A stretch of 64,000 nt of DNA from Clitoria ternatea (lineage: Eukaryota; Streptophyta; Magnoliopsida; Fabales; Fabaceae), in NCBI GenBank assembly GCA_037962975.1, contig CM075674.1, forward strand, positions 41,864,501-41,928,500. The letters are read 5' to 3'. Positions within the stretch are counted from its first letter, which is position 1, and each line of letters starts with the position of its first letter. This document shows, in pieces, positions 30,976-42,323 of this stretch. The position numbers and the translations under genes were made by a program. The notes below the pieces were generated by a model. It worked only from the letters and a program-made list of their open reading frames with translations. It made no database searches and was not told the DNA's origin.

Positions 30976-31709
30976 ACTTGTTAAATTCCGCTCCATATTA
31001 ATTATGATGCCAAACACTCACCCTTGCTGTTATTTTAATTTAGTAACCAACGACAGGGAGGAAGCCGGAGCTATGGAGTCGCGCAAAGGGGGAGATCGAT
31101 CCCAAGGCCCGAGTGATTTTGAGTGATTGTGTAGAGTATATGTGTGTATAAGGAGTTTCCGAGTGTTTATTATTATCTGTGTGCCAACTTAATTTGAATC
31201 GGATACAAATTTATATTTTAAAATACATTAATCTATATGTTTTCATGTTTGCTGTGACAACTCATTAACTAGCGGATTCATTCCCGAGTGAGGAATAACC
31301 GAGAGACCCCCTTCCGGGTGGAAGGTTAAAATGTCCTGAGTGGGATTGGTTGGGAGAGAGTTTCGAGTGAAGAAAGTGTGTAAAGATTCCGAGTGAAGAA
31401 AGTGTATCATGATTCCGAGTGAAGAGAAGTTGGATGTGTCCGAGGGGAAATCTGAGTTTCCTCCGAGGGAAGTAAGGACAGGGTATTCATCGAGTGAGAA
31501 TATTCGGAGAAGCGATAATCGAGTGAAGGAGGTTGAATTATCCCCGAGGGAGTTATGACCGAGCTAAGCTTTCTGAGTAAGGGGTAGTAATGAGTCAAGT
31601 GTGGAATGTCCGAGTGAGTGGAAGTTAAGTGTTTTTCGAGTGAAACCCTATTGCCGAGTAAACCATTTTACCGAGTGAAACCCCATGTGAGTCCCCATGT
31701 GCGTCTTGT

Positions 31710-31810
31710 TCGCTTAGACTTCAGGTGTGGCATTCGCTCAAGCGAGTCGGTACTCTCCTAAGCGACTCTCGGATTTCGCCTAGGTACTTTGGGGTCTCGC
31801 TCAGGCGAAT
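31710..31810. repeat. Spaced CGCT/AGCG inverted repeats in element A LTR
   Basis: Five sites of the type TTCGCTCAAGCGA, some only half conserved, are centred near 31715, 31739, 31759, 31781 and 31802, i.e. 24, 20, 22 and 21 bp apart. The 3' LTR holds the same block at about 39437-39537. Confidence 0.75.
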
Positions 31811-32218
31811 GACCCCTGTCCTCTTCTTCTTCTTTTGCTCCTTCTTCTTCTCCTGCTGTTTCAACTCCATTTTACCAAACAGATGTTATTCTGCGTGCAC
31901 TCTTATTATCATTTTGATTGCATCTAAGTGAATACTATTTATTATCAAGATCGAGTAGAACCAATTCCGATCGGTTATTATTTTAACATACTTTTATTTA
32001 AAGATTTATTTTAGAACGATTTTGTTCATACTGAGCATGATTTTATGTAGCTAAAAGAGGTAAATATAATTTTACATCTAGACCGAGTGGATTAAATGTT
32101 AAAAGGAATAAATACTAATTCATACTAAGATACAAATTTTATTCAACGTGAAAAATTTATTGTGAAAATAAATTGCCGTATGTAAATAAAAAGGTAAATT
32201 AACCTAGGATGTTACAGT

Positions 32219-32232
32219 TGGTATCAGAGAGG
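32219..32232 (+). other. Element A primer binding site (tRNA-iMet type)
   Basis: TGGTATCAGAGAGG two bases after the LTR. TGGTATCAGAGC is the common plant initiator-Met primer site; one base differs. Confidence 0.85.
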
Positions 32233-32449
32233 TTCTTTCTAGAGCCGGGTGTATGGGTCAATCCAGTGATTGTATGAGTCCTGTGAGGGCTGGTTGCATT
32301 CAATTGTGTTGTGTTTTGCTTGTGCAGCTTGGCATCGTTCCCTTGGCACTCTATTGGCGTGGCATTTTATGTGGGTGAGGTAAATTTCCGACTCCCTGGT
32401 TGGCATTGGTTATTAATGGTGATGTGTTTGCTCATTGTAGAATTACAAT

Positions 32450-33333
32450 ATGGCCGAAGGAACCAGTTTCGGTGGAGGAGACGATTTCTTCTCCAAATTT
32501 ACCCAGTTGATGAGTAGGACCGAGTCTGGTCCCACTCTGGACAAATTCCTGAAAAGGAATCCCCCGGCCTACAAGGGAGGACACGATTATGACGGGGCAT
32601 ACATTTGGATCAGGGACATAGAGTAGGTCTTTGAATACTTCGAGTGCTCGGAAGAGCAAAAGGTTTTGTTTGCTACCTATCAATTAAAGGATGAGGCTAG
32701 AGTATGGTGGTCTCGAGTGAAGGTACAGATGAACGTGGCAAATGAGCCGCTAGTATGGGCAAATTTCTGAAGGAGATTCCTTGTTAAGTACTTCCCGGAT
32801 AACTACAAAATCCGGAAGGAAATGGAATTCCTAAAGTTGGAGCAAGGCCGGCTGTCTGTGGCCGAGTACGGTGCAAGTTCGACGAGCTGTGTGATTTTTA
32901 CCATCCTTTTTCACTGGAAGGGACTGAGGGCAGTAAGTGTGCTAAATACGAGGCTGGACTACGGATTGAACTCCATAGTGTAATTGTACCGATGGAGATT
33001 TAGGACTACCCGACTCTGGTGAACAAAGCTAGACTGACCGAAGAGGTGTAGTTACAAAGGACGTCTCAGCCGAGAGACAAAAAGCCACTGAAAGCAAAGG
33101 GGTTCAGCTTCAAGAGGATGGGCCAATTCTTTCGAGACGGCAAGTCTTCTGCCACCTCTTCATCCTCTTCTGGTCAGGGTTCTACTGGCCGATCGGGTAA
33201 TCCGTCTGGTAGTCGTGCGTGCTACAATTGTGGCCATGAGGGTCATATTGCCAAATACTATCAAGCCAATCAAATTGTGTGCTTCCAGTGTGAACAGCCG
33301 GGGCACCTCAGGCCCGATTGCCCCCAGAGGTAG
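32450..33333 (+). pseudogene. Element A gag (decayed)
   Basis: The ATG at 32450 starts MAEGTSFGGGDD. The capsid region contains NPPAYKGGHDYD, LKDEARVWW and YFPDNYKIRKEMEFL. In-frame stops occur near 32623 (TAG) and 32768 (TGA), with a frameshift near 32870. The C-terminus (33118-33333) keeps two zinc knuckles; in the first the last Cys is Tyr (CYNCGHEGHIAKYY), the second is intact (CFQCEQPGHLRPDC). It cannot make a full gag. Confidence 0.85.
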
Positions 33334-35556
33334 TAGCAGGGCAGGTAGGGCAACCGAACCAACCCTTTTGGAACTTGGGGTGCCAATTTTCAGAGAGGAG
33401 GCAGGCATGGTGCTGGTCGGGGAGGCCAACAATCGGGAAGATCTGATGCCCAGTCCAGTGGTGCCAAGAATGCCATGACCGGGTGGGTGTTCGCGTTTGA
33501 TGCCTCGGAAGCCATGAGGAATGACAACTTGGTGCAGGGTAAGTGCCTCATCTGTGGCTATCTTGTTGATGTAGTTTACAATTCGGGCGCGACCCATTCA
33601 TTTATTTTCGAGAGTTGTGTGCGATGGCTTGGTTTGCCGATCGGTTTAATGGAGAACGCTCTCATTGTTTCCACTCTAACCGGTTCCACTTTTCGCGCAA
33701 CCACCGTGTGTAGAGATATGCCCATGCAAATCAAAGACCGTACTTTCCGAGTGAATTTTATCTGTATGCCATTGAGGAACTTAGATGTTATTCTAGGTCT
33801 CGATTGGCTAGCTGCTAATCATGTGATGGTCGACTGCTATCGGAAGAGTATTGTTTTCTCTCAGGAACTCAACACGAAGGATGTGGTGAGTGATGTCTCA
33901 GCCACATATGTTATTTTATTTTCTTCGGAGGGTCGGTATAACCTTCTGCCGAGTGATATTCCAATTGTTTGCGAATTTCCTGATGTTTTTCCGGAAGAAA
34001 TTCTAGAGTTGCCTCCCAGTCGGGAGATTTATTTCTATATTGACTTAATTCCCAGGGCAGAGCCTGTGTCCCGAGCGCCATATAGAATGTCTTCGGTGGA
34101 ATTGGCCAAGGTAAAGAAACAATTAAATGAACTGCTAAAAAAAGGCTTTATCCGACCGAGTGCTTCACCATGGGGCGCTCCGGTGTTACTAGTAAAGAAG
34201 AAGGACGGTAGCATGCGAATGTGCATCGATTACCGACAGCTGAATAAATTGACGATTAAAAATAAATATCCATTGCCTCGGATTGATGACTTGCTGGACC
34301 AGTTGAGGGGCGCTGTTGTGTTTTCTAAGATCGACTTGAGGTCGGGATACCACCAGATCCGAGTAAAGTCGGAAGATATTCCGAATACAGCATTTCAGAC
34401 TCGGTATGGGCACTTCGAGTACATTGTAATGCCCTTTGGAGTGACGAATGCCCCTGCCATCTTCATGGACTATATGAATCGGATTTTTCAACCATACTTG
34501 GACCAGTTTGTGGTGGTATTCATTGATGACATCCTGGTGTATTCAAGGTCGGTTGAGGAGCATGCTCAACACCTTCAGACCGTTCTGCAGATACTCCGAG
34601 AGAAGAAGTTGTATGCTAAACTATCCAAGTGTGATTTCTGGGAAAGTAGTGTACAATTCTTGGGGCATGTAATTTCCCGAGAGGGCGTCTCGGTTGATCC
34701 GACAAAAATTGAGGCAGTTATGGCTTGGGAGAGGCCGAGGTCGGTAACTAAAATCAGAAGTTTCCTCAGATTAGCTGGATACTACCGACGTTTCATTAAA
34801 GGGTTCTCTCGGATAGCACTTCCTCTGACTTGGTTAACAAGGAAAGAGAGTCCTTTTGTGTGGTCGGAAAAGTCCGAGCTGAGTTTCCAGACTCTCAAAC
34901 AGTGTTTGACAACTACCCCAGTGCTTGCATTGCCCGTTGTAACATGGGAATTTGTAGTGTATTGTGATGCATCCAAGTTCGGTTTGGGATGCATGCTGAT
35001 GCAATCCGATCGGGTGATTGCCTATGCTTCCAGGCAATTGAGACCCCATGAATTGAATTATCTGACCCATGATCTGGAGCTAGCGGCAGTAGTGTATGCA
35101 TTAAAGATTTAGCGTCATTACCTTTATGGGTCCCATTTTGTGGTGTTCAGTGACCATAAAAGCTTGGAGTATTTATTCGACCAAAAGGAGCTAAATATGA
35201 GCCAGAGAAGGTGGGTGGAGTACTTGAAAGATTATGACTTCGACTTGAGGTACCACCCGGGCAAAATGAATATTGTTGCCGATGAACTGAGCAGGAAGGT
35301 GTTGCACGCGGCTTACTTGATGGGCAGAGAGCAGGAATTGCTGGAGAGCTTTAGGGATATGAACATTGGAGTTGTTATGGACGCTCCAAACCGAATGACG
35401 ATCAGAATGTTGAAGATCTCCAACGAATTTCTGGAGTCTATTGTTGCTGCTCAGAAAGACGATGAGGAGTTGCTGAAACTGATTGACACTCAGGCTCGAG
35501 GCAAGGATATGGAGTTAACTCGGGGTAATGATGGAATATGGAGATTCCGGGACTGA
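33334..35556 (+). pseudogene. Element A protease, RT and RNase H (decayed)
   Basis: In the same frame as the gag tail after tandem stops. The protease motif is NSGATHSF near 33583, with Asn in place of the catalytic Asp of DSGATHS. RT is long and nearly complete: KKKDGSMRMCIDYRQLNKLT, FSKIDLRSGYHQIRV, MPFGVTNAPAIFMDYMN and FIDDILVYS. RNase H shows YCDASKFGLG and YASRQLRPHE, then a TAG at 35110-35112, then FSDHKSLEYLF and GKMNIVADELSR. A stop at 35554-35556 precedes integrase, which lies in another frame. Sequence style is that of Tekay/Del RT. Confidence 0.9.
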
Positions 35557-36424
35557 GTGATGGTGCTTGTACATGGAGATTTCAGGCAATAGGAGCTCTC
35601 TGAGTATTCATCCCGGTGTGATGAAAATGTATCATGACTTGAAGAAGGAATTCTGGTGGTCGGGCATGAAGAAGGCAATAACCGAATACGTGAGGTCCTG
35701 TGTGATATGCCAAAAGTGCAAAGTCGAACATCAACGACCCCCAGGTTTGCTTCAACCCCCAGAAATTCTGATCTGGAAGTGGGAAAGCATCACCATGGAC
35801 TTCGTATCTGGGCTACCTCGCACCCGAACCGGGTGCAACGTGATTTAGGTAATTGTTGACCAACTAACCAAGAGTGCCCACTTCCTGGCGATGCATATGA
35901 AATGGTCGCTGGACCGATTGGCTAGGTTGTATGTTGCTGAGATTGTACGACTGCACGGTGTACCCTCAAGCATTATTTCTGATCGGGATCCCCGATTCAC
36001 TTCAAGATTTTGGGGGAGCTTGCAACAAGAACTGGGTACTGAGCTCAGACTGAGCTCGGCGTACTATCCCCAGACTGATGGCCAGTCGGAGCGGACAATA
36101 CAGACTCTCGAGGATATGCTGAGGGCATGTGTGTTAGAGCCGGGCAGATGATGGGAGAAATACTTGCCTTTGGTGGAGTTTGCATACAATAACAGTTATC
36201 ATAGCAGTATTGGGATGGCTCCATGGAGCCCTTTATGGTCGGAAATGCCGTACTCCATTATGTTGGAATGAGAATGGTGATGCCATTCATTTAGGGCCTG
36301 AGCTGATTCAAGAGATGAACGAACAAGTTGCTTTAATCCGGGAGAAGATAAAAATTGCCCAAGACCGACAATAGAGCTATTATGACAATCGACATAGGCC
36401 GCTTGAGTTTTAAGTGGGCGACTA
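35557..36424 (+). pseudogene. Element A integrase (decayed)
   Basis: The zinc-binding H...H/CVICQKC part is near 35600-35720. The core shows ITMDFVSGLP, SDRDPRFTS and TDGQSERT, the D, D, E signature. Stops are at 35846-35848 and 36149-36151, and frame changes follow near 36180 and 36400. No intact enzyme can be made. Confidence 0.88.
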
Positions 36425-36425
36425 G

Positions 36426-36842
36426 GTGTTCCTGAGGATTTCACCGACTAAAGGTGTAGGTCGGATTTTGAAGAGCCAAAAGCTTAATCCGAGATACATT
36501 GGACTATACCAAATACTGGAACGGATTGGTGAAGTTGCTTACCGACTGGATCTTCCCCAGTCGTTGACTAACATCCACAACGTGTTTCACGTATCACAAC
36601 TTCGAGCCTACATTCCGTGTGACACAATGACTGTACCGAGTGACTCCATTGAATTGAAGGAAGATCTGACGGTGGAAGCTGTACCGATTAGTATTGAGGA
36701 GTATCAAACGAAACGGTTAAGGAGCAAGGAGGTGCCGTTGGTGAAGATGAAATGGCAGAATTTGAATTGGATAAACTACACTTGGGAATTAGAATCGAAT
36801 ATGAGGCGGATGTACCCCTATCTTTTTCAATTGGAACACTGA
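36426..36842 (+). pseudogene. Element A integrase C-terminus with chromodomain-like end
   Basis: The open piece covers NIHNVFHVSQLRAYIP and then an EEYQTKRLRSKEVPLVKMKW...TWELESNMRRMYP segment, the shape of the C-terminal chromodomain of Tekay-type chromoviruses. In the family this domain is thought to steer integration to heterochromatin. It ends 35 bases before the 3' LTR. Confidence 0.8.
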
Positions 36843-36860
36843 TTTCGGGGACGAAATCCC

Positions 36861-36877
36861 CTTTTAGGGGGGGTGGA
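36861..36877 (+). other. Element A polypurine tract
   Basis: CTTTTAGGGGGGGTGGA runs directly into the 3' LTR. Confidence 0.75.
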
Positions 36878-39800
36878 TGTAACATTCCTGGTATTTTAAT
36901 AAAAATTATGGAGAGTGGAAAATATTAGCAAATGTTTTAGAGATTTATTTAATATTTGATCTGCCTGAACCGGGGTCAAGGAATCCGGTGTCGGGCCGGT
37001 CTCAGATGTGAGGACCAAATAGTGTTGAAGATCGGTTGTGTAGGGGAGAACGGTCAAAGACGTGCTGTCTTTTGACTGATGCTTATCCGGTGTGCCTGGA
37101 GTGGTCTTGGATAAACCGGTGTGAGGAGAACGCCTAACTTAGAATTATAGTCCGGATCAACCTTTTGTACGGCTGAGGCAAACGGATATGCATAACAAAG
37201 ATGTAAGGACGGATGAAGTATCCGACCTCTCAAGCGTTAGCTCGAATTACCGAGGTGTGGGCACTACGCTTGGACACCGGTTGACCGGTATCCAGCTCGG
37301 GTCGATACTCTTATGAAGTATTAGACAGTTACAAATAATTAAACATTGTGAAAACAAATAAGCGTAGTTGGCCGGTAATTATAAAAGAATCCAATATGAT
37401 GAAATTGATTAAAAACTTTTAATGAGAATGCAAATGAAATAGGGGAAAAGGCTGTCTTGCCCCTGAGCTTTATATAAAAGGAAATCCTCTCTCTCCCCTT
37501 TTCATTATTTACGAGCTACTTCTTCTTTTGGTCTGTCTCTCCTTCTTCTTCATTTTCTCCTCTCTTGTCGCTGAGTTGCATGCGCCGGAGGAGGACTTCG
37601 TTCGTGTTAAAGCTTCAATTGAACCCCATTCCTGTGATCGTGGCCTCAAGGTGAGTCCACTGATCCGTTTTATTTGTGGCTCCTTATCCCTTTCGTTTCT
37701 CTGGTAGCTAAGGGCCATGCATGGCTGTGTTCGAGTCTGTTCTCCACTCCTTTGGTGAGTGTGAGCTCAAATCTGGCCTAAGAGTTGAGGGCGTTGAGTT
37801 AACGGGTTTTTACATTCTGACCCGTAGGTAGTAGATTAAGCAACGAAAGGCTGAGTAACGGAGCTGAGACTGTGAATCCTGTGCTCAGAGGAAGGGACCG
37901 ACACTGAGAGCAGATCATCGAAGCGTGGAATCGACGTAAGGGGGGTGTTCGGGTTATGATTAATTAGAATAGGACTTACCTCTTATCCGAGCCGTTGATG
38001 GTATGAACAGGGTAAGAAAACGTTATTAAATGTTGCTGTGTACCTATGTTTGTGTATGTGTGACTGTGTACACTGATCAGTTGAGGATCGGGTGTGTGGC
38101 TGAGTTGATTATGTCATGAGCTTGAAATATTTAATGTTGAGATGATCGGTGTTATAATGTGAATCCGGGTTTGACAAGCAGGTCACCCGAGTGATGAGAA
38201 AGTGATGTTAATGGCCAAGTTTGATATGTGAAATGTGAACTGTATGTATAATTATGTGGTGTGGGACGGCCGACGGTATGTTATAGCCCCTCATTTCCGG
38301 CTCCCGTGGTTTTTGTGCCCAGTTGAGCTACCCAGTGGTCAAGTAGGACCCAATGGTCGAGGTGGAGAGTCAAGCAGGACTCGGTGAACCAAGCAGGGTT
38401 CACGGGGTGTCAAGTAGGACCCCCAGCTAAAGGCCGATCCTTTAGTATCCGGATACTAGGAGTCAGATTGCATGAGAGTCAGTGATGATTATCGATGAAT
38501 TTGATATATTTGCTAAGTTAAGTGGATATGTTCACTGTGTGCAATGTGATATAATTTCCGAGTGTGACTCGATAAATCTCCGAGTGAAAATTTAATATAT
38601 TTGATGAGTATGAATTGTTATCTTTACTGAATGCTGTTGTTGGGTTTGCCGAGTGAACTACTACGATTTCCGAATGAGACTTATACATATATATATATAT
38701 TTAACTTGTTAAATTCCACTCTATATTAATTATGATGCCAAACACTCACCCTTGCTGTTATTTTAATTTAGTAACCAGTGACAGGGAGGAAGCCGGAGCC
38801 ATGGAGTCGCGCCAAGGGGGAGATCGATGCCAAGGCCCGAGTGATTTTGAGTGATTGTGTAGAGTATATGCATGTATAAGGAGTTTCTGAGTGTTTATTA
38901 TTATCTATATGCCAACTTAATTTGAATCGGATACGAATTTATATTTTAAAATACATTGATCTATATGTTTTCATGTTTGCTGTGACAGCTCATTAACTAG
39001 CGGATTCATTCCCGAGTGAGGAATAACCGAGAGACCCCCTTCCGGGTGGAAGGTTAAAATGTCCCGAGTGGGATTTGTTGGGAGAGAGTTCCGAGTGAAG
39101 AAAGTGTATAAAGATTCCGAGTGAAGAAGGTGTATCATGATTCCGAGTGAAGAGAAGTTGGATGTGTCCGAGGGGAAATCTGAGTTTCCTCCGAGGGAAG
39201 TAAGGATAGGGTATTCACCGAGTGAGGATATTCGGAGAAGCGATAACCGAGTGAAGGAGGTTGAATTATCCCCGAGGGAGTTGTGACCGAGCTAAGCTTT
39301 CTGAGTAAGGGTAGTAATGAGTCAAGTGTGGAATGTCCGAGTGAGTGGAAGTTGAGTGTTTTCCGAGCGAAACCCTATTGCCGAGTAAACCATTTTACCG
39401 AGTGAAACCCCATGTGAGTCCCCATGTGCATCTTGTTCGCTTAGACTTCAGGTGTGGCATTCGCTCAAGCGAGTTGGTACTCTCCTAAGCGACTCTCAGA
39501 TTTCGCCTAGGTACTTTGGGGTCTCGCTCAGGCGAATGACCCCTGTCCTCTTCTTCTTCTTTTGCTCCTTCTTCTTCTCCCGCTGTTTTAACTCCATTTT
39601 ACCGAACGGATGTTATTCTGCGTGCACTCTTATTATCATTTTGATTGCATCTAAGTGAATACTATTTATTATCAAGACCGAGTAGAACCAATTCCGATCG
39701 ATTATTATTTTAACATACTTTTATTTAAAGATTTATTTTAGAATGATTTTGTTCATACTGAGCATGATTTTATGTAGCTAAAAGAGGTAAATATAATTTT

Positions 39801-39943
39801 ACATCTAGACCGAGTGGATTAAATGTTAAAAGGAATAAATACTAATTCATACTAAGATACAAATTTTATTCAACGCGAAAAATTTATTGTGAAAATAAAT
39901 TGCCATATGTAAATAAAAAGGTAAATTAACCTAGGATGTTACA
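36878..39943 (+). repeat. Element A 3' LTR
   Basis: 3,066 bp, the same features as the 5' LTR. A shorter (AT)n run near 38687-38700 explains part of the length difference. Confidence 0.93.
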
Positions 39944-39948
39944 ATATG

Positions 39949-40846
39949 TCTGGCCTCCATATGGCTTACCTCAAGGATATTACACCATGCATCTTAATCT
40001 TAATCAAGAGAATCCTTCTGCTGCTCAATAAATTCCCAATCCCCCGATATCTAACCCTCTAAATTTCACTCAATCAACAGTTGTTCCCCAAAACACTCAG
40101 GCTCCACCTAATGTCTCCCCACCTAATACAATTCCACCACAAAACCATCAGATTCCAAGTGATGCCACACAACCAAACCCACAAACAACCCCATACTATT
40201 TCCCTTATGGTCGCCCAATACCACACGTAGATGTTTCATAAAACTTTTCACACAAAGCTCATGTCCCTCCACCAAATCCTAATCAGTTAGTAGTGCCTTT
40301 GTCAAAAGGGCAAATGGAAATATCAGAAGAAAGGTTATGTGCAGTAGAGGGAGGAAGTGGTTTAGGCATAACAAATGTTTCTGAATTATGCCTAGTCCCA
40401 GATATGGTAATTCTTCCTAAATTCAAATTGCCAGAATTTGATAAATACAAAAGAACTACTTGTCCTCGTAACTATTTAACCATGTATTGTCGGAAGATGG
40501 CTGCATATGCTTATGATGAAAAGTTGCTGATCCATTTTTTTCAAGATAGCTTTGCTGGGGCAGTGTTGAGCTAGTACACTTATCTTGAATGAACTCGTAT
40601 TCGTTGTTGGAAGGATCTAGTCGATGCCTTCCTAAAGCAGTACAAATACAACATGGACATGGCCCCAGACCGGCTGCAACTTCAAAACATGACCAAGAGG
40701 AATACTGAGTCCTTTAAAGAATATGCTCAACGATGGAGGGAAATGGCTGCACAAGTTGAACCACCCTTGATAGAGAAAGAGATAGTGGCAATGTTCATTG
40801 ACACTCTTCAGGCACCTTTCTATGAAAGGATGCTTGGGAGTGTATC
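39949..40846 (+). pseudogene. Ogre 2 gag, second fragment
   Basis: The frame resumes exactly (...QAY|VWPPYGLPQGY). It covers the Pro/Gln-rich linker with stops near 40030 and 40240, then the capsid motifs LPEFDKYKRTTCPRNYLTMYCRKMA, FKEYAQRWREMAA and AMFIDTLQAPFYERM, matching Ogre 1. A TAG at 40572-40574 interrupts it. The solo LTR splits it at codon GSV|S. Confidence 0.85.
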
Positions 40847-41615
40847 TGTTGTTCAAGTGGCCTCAATACTCAAGAGGGGGGGGGTGAATTGAGTTTTAAA
40901 ACTTTTGGTTGGAATGCCTTTGAAATTGATTTTTATAACCAAGTTAATGAGAATATGCAAGTGAAATTAAGAAGAGGATAATATGCAAAGCACAATAATG
41001 AGAAGTATTGCTGCAGCAATTTCCCAAACACCTGGTGGGCAGTATTTGAAGAGTAACAAATTGAGCAAGTTCAAGTGTGCTCTTCACAAACAATCAACAA
41101 CAATCAATTAGCAAGCAGTATATGAAAGTAAGGAGTAAGGAAGAGAAGCTTGCAAACCGATATAACGAGTTCCACCCAATCCGGTGTACGTCTCGCCTCT
41201 AAGCAACCCACTTAGAGGATTTCACTATTGAAGATTTGAGATACAAGCTTTGAGCAATTGCAGCTTCCTAGTGTCCCACACTCAAGAACTCAATCCTCAC
41301 AAGCAAAGGGCAACCCACCCAATCTCACAATCTCTCAATACCCAAAGGTTGAACCCCAACCTTTGTGACCACTCAACCTAGAGTGAACAACCACTCAACC
41401 TAGAGTGAATCCCTTGTGTTTGGTGTTGTGTTTACAATCAATACACTCTCTTAATAGAGTAGATACACAAATGAAAGCTCTAACTAATTCTAACTCTCAA
41501 GATGAGAGGATATACAAATGTATTTCAAGATACAAGAAATAGGGCTTACAAAGCACAAAATAAAGTAAAGGATTTGTAGCTTCTTGTTATGTCTTTGTGC
41601 TTGTGTTCCTCTTCA

Positions 41616-41623
41616 ATTTATAG
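41616..41623 (-). promoter_or_regulatory. TATA box of the solo LTR
   Basis: A TATAAATT-type box within CTCTATAAATTG on the minus strand, followed by a leader-like stretch. The nearest palindrome is about 120 bp upstream. Confidence 0.6.
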
Positions 41624-41742
41624 AGCCAAAATAACTGTTGAGGTGTGCCCTTCGTTCTTCATAGCCGTTGCACTCAGTGGAAATTTGAAGAATGGTGGAG
41701 ACATGAGCTGGTTTCCCACTTAAATGTGTTTTTCCACTAGCG

Positions 41743-42198
41743 TAATCGATTACACCCTCGCGTTGTAATCGATTAGCTTCAAGTCAGAGAGTCACTAATC
41801 GATTATTTCAATTCCTGTAATCGATTAGCATCTATACCTGATGCATTTAATTTGATTTCGCAGCTTCCTAATCGATTAGCATGTCTTGTAATCGATTACC
41901 TTAATTCCAGTGGCTTCCTAATCGATTGTATAGCTTTCTTAATCGATTAGACATTATACCTGATACATTTAATCCCATTTTTGATAATTGTAATCGCTTA
42001 GCTTCAAATATATAATCGATTATTTTAATTCCAGTGAGTTCATAATCGATTATTACAAGTGTGTAATCGATTATCTTAATTCCAGTGACTTCATAATCGA
42101 TTATCTTCATTCCCATAATCGATTAGCTTCAATCCTGATGCAGTTTCTTCCAAAACAGAAAGCTCCTAATCGATTAGCATAAGTGACCTAATCGATTA
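41743..42198. repeat. Sixteen phased TAATCGATTA palindromes
   Basis: Sixteen sites of TAATCGATTA or one-base variants are centred at 41747, 41770, 41800, 41822, 41873, 41893, 41923, 41944, 41995, 42017, 42047, 42068, 42098, 42120, 42171 and 42193. Gaps are 23, 30, 22, 51, 20, 30, 21, 51, 22, 30, 21, 30, 22, 51 and 22 bp. The site at 41995 has lost one core base (AATCGCTT). The core AATCGATT is the same as in the Ogre 1 LTR. Confidence 0.9.
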
Positions 42199-42323
42199 TC
42201 TTCGCTGTTACTTAGCACCTGATTCCATATCTTTGTTTTTGCATAGGTTTCTTCAAGAGTGTTTTGTCATTATCAAAATCTTTGAACATCCTTGAACCTG
42301 TATACATATTCAAACACAGTATC

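Larger units (their letters stand above)
29140..32216 (+). repeat. Element A 5' LTR
   Basis: 3,077 bp. TATATAAAA at 29733-29741 is the likely promoter. Most of the remainder is non-coding and dense in CCGAGTG words (about 30430-31690). Paired CGCT..AGCG inverted repeats lie at 31710-31810. An (AT)n run is at 30946-30972. Confidence 0.93.
29140..39943 (+). mobile_element. Element A: Tekay-type (chromovirus) Ty3/gypsy retrotransposon, degenerate
   Basis: The 10.8-kb element has LTRs of about 3.07 kb starting TGTAACATTCC and ending GATGTTACA, and a 5-bp duplication ATATG (29135-29139 and 39944-39948). The primer site matches initiator tRNA-Met. It encodes gag, protease, RT, RNase H, integrase and a C-terminal chromodomain-like region, the layout of Tekay/Del chromoviruses. 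All reading frames are broken. About 20 differences in the first ~450 bp of the two LTRs mark it as older than elements B and D. Confidence 0.92.
40847..42318 (-). mobile_element. Solo LTR (probably Ty1/copia type)
   Basis: 1,472 bp with TG...CA ends and the 5-bp duplication GTATC (40842-40846 and 42319-42323); its removal restores the Ogre 2 gag frame. It has no coding sequence. Read on the minus strand it has a palindrome array (42198-41743), a TATA box (41623-41616), and ends with CACCCCCCCCTCTTGAG just before its 3' end, a pattern I associate with plant copia LTRs. Strings of palindromes upstream of the promoter are described for Sireviruses. The lineage is not proven. Confidence 0.8.

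Noticed and set aside
31725..31931. A 68-codon ORF with a hydrophobic Phe-rich segment, repeated at 39452-39658
   Set aside because: It is part of the element A LTR in both copies and spans the CGCT/AGCG block; chance ORF.
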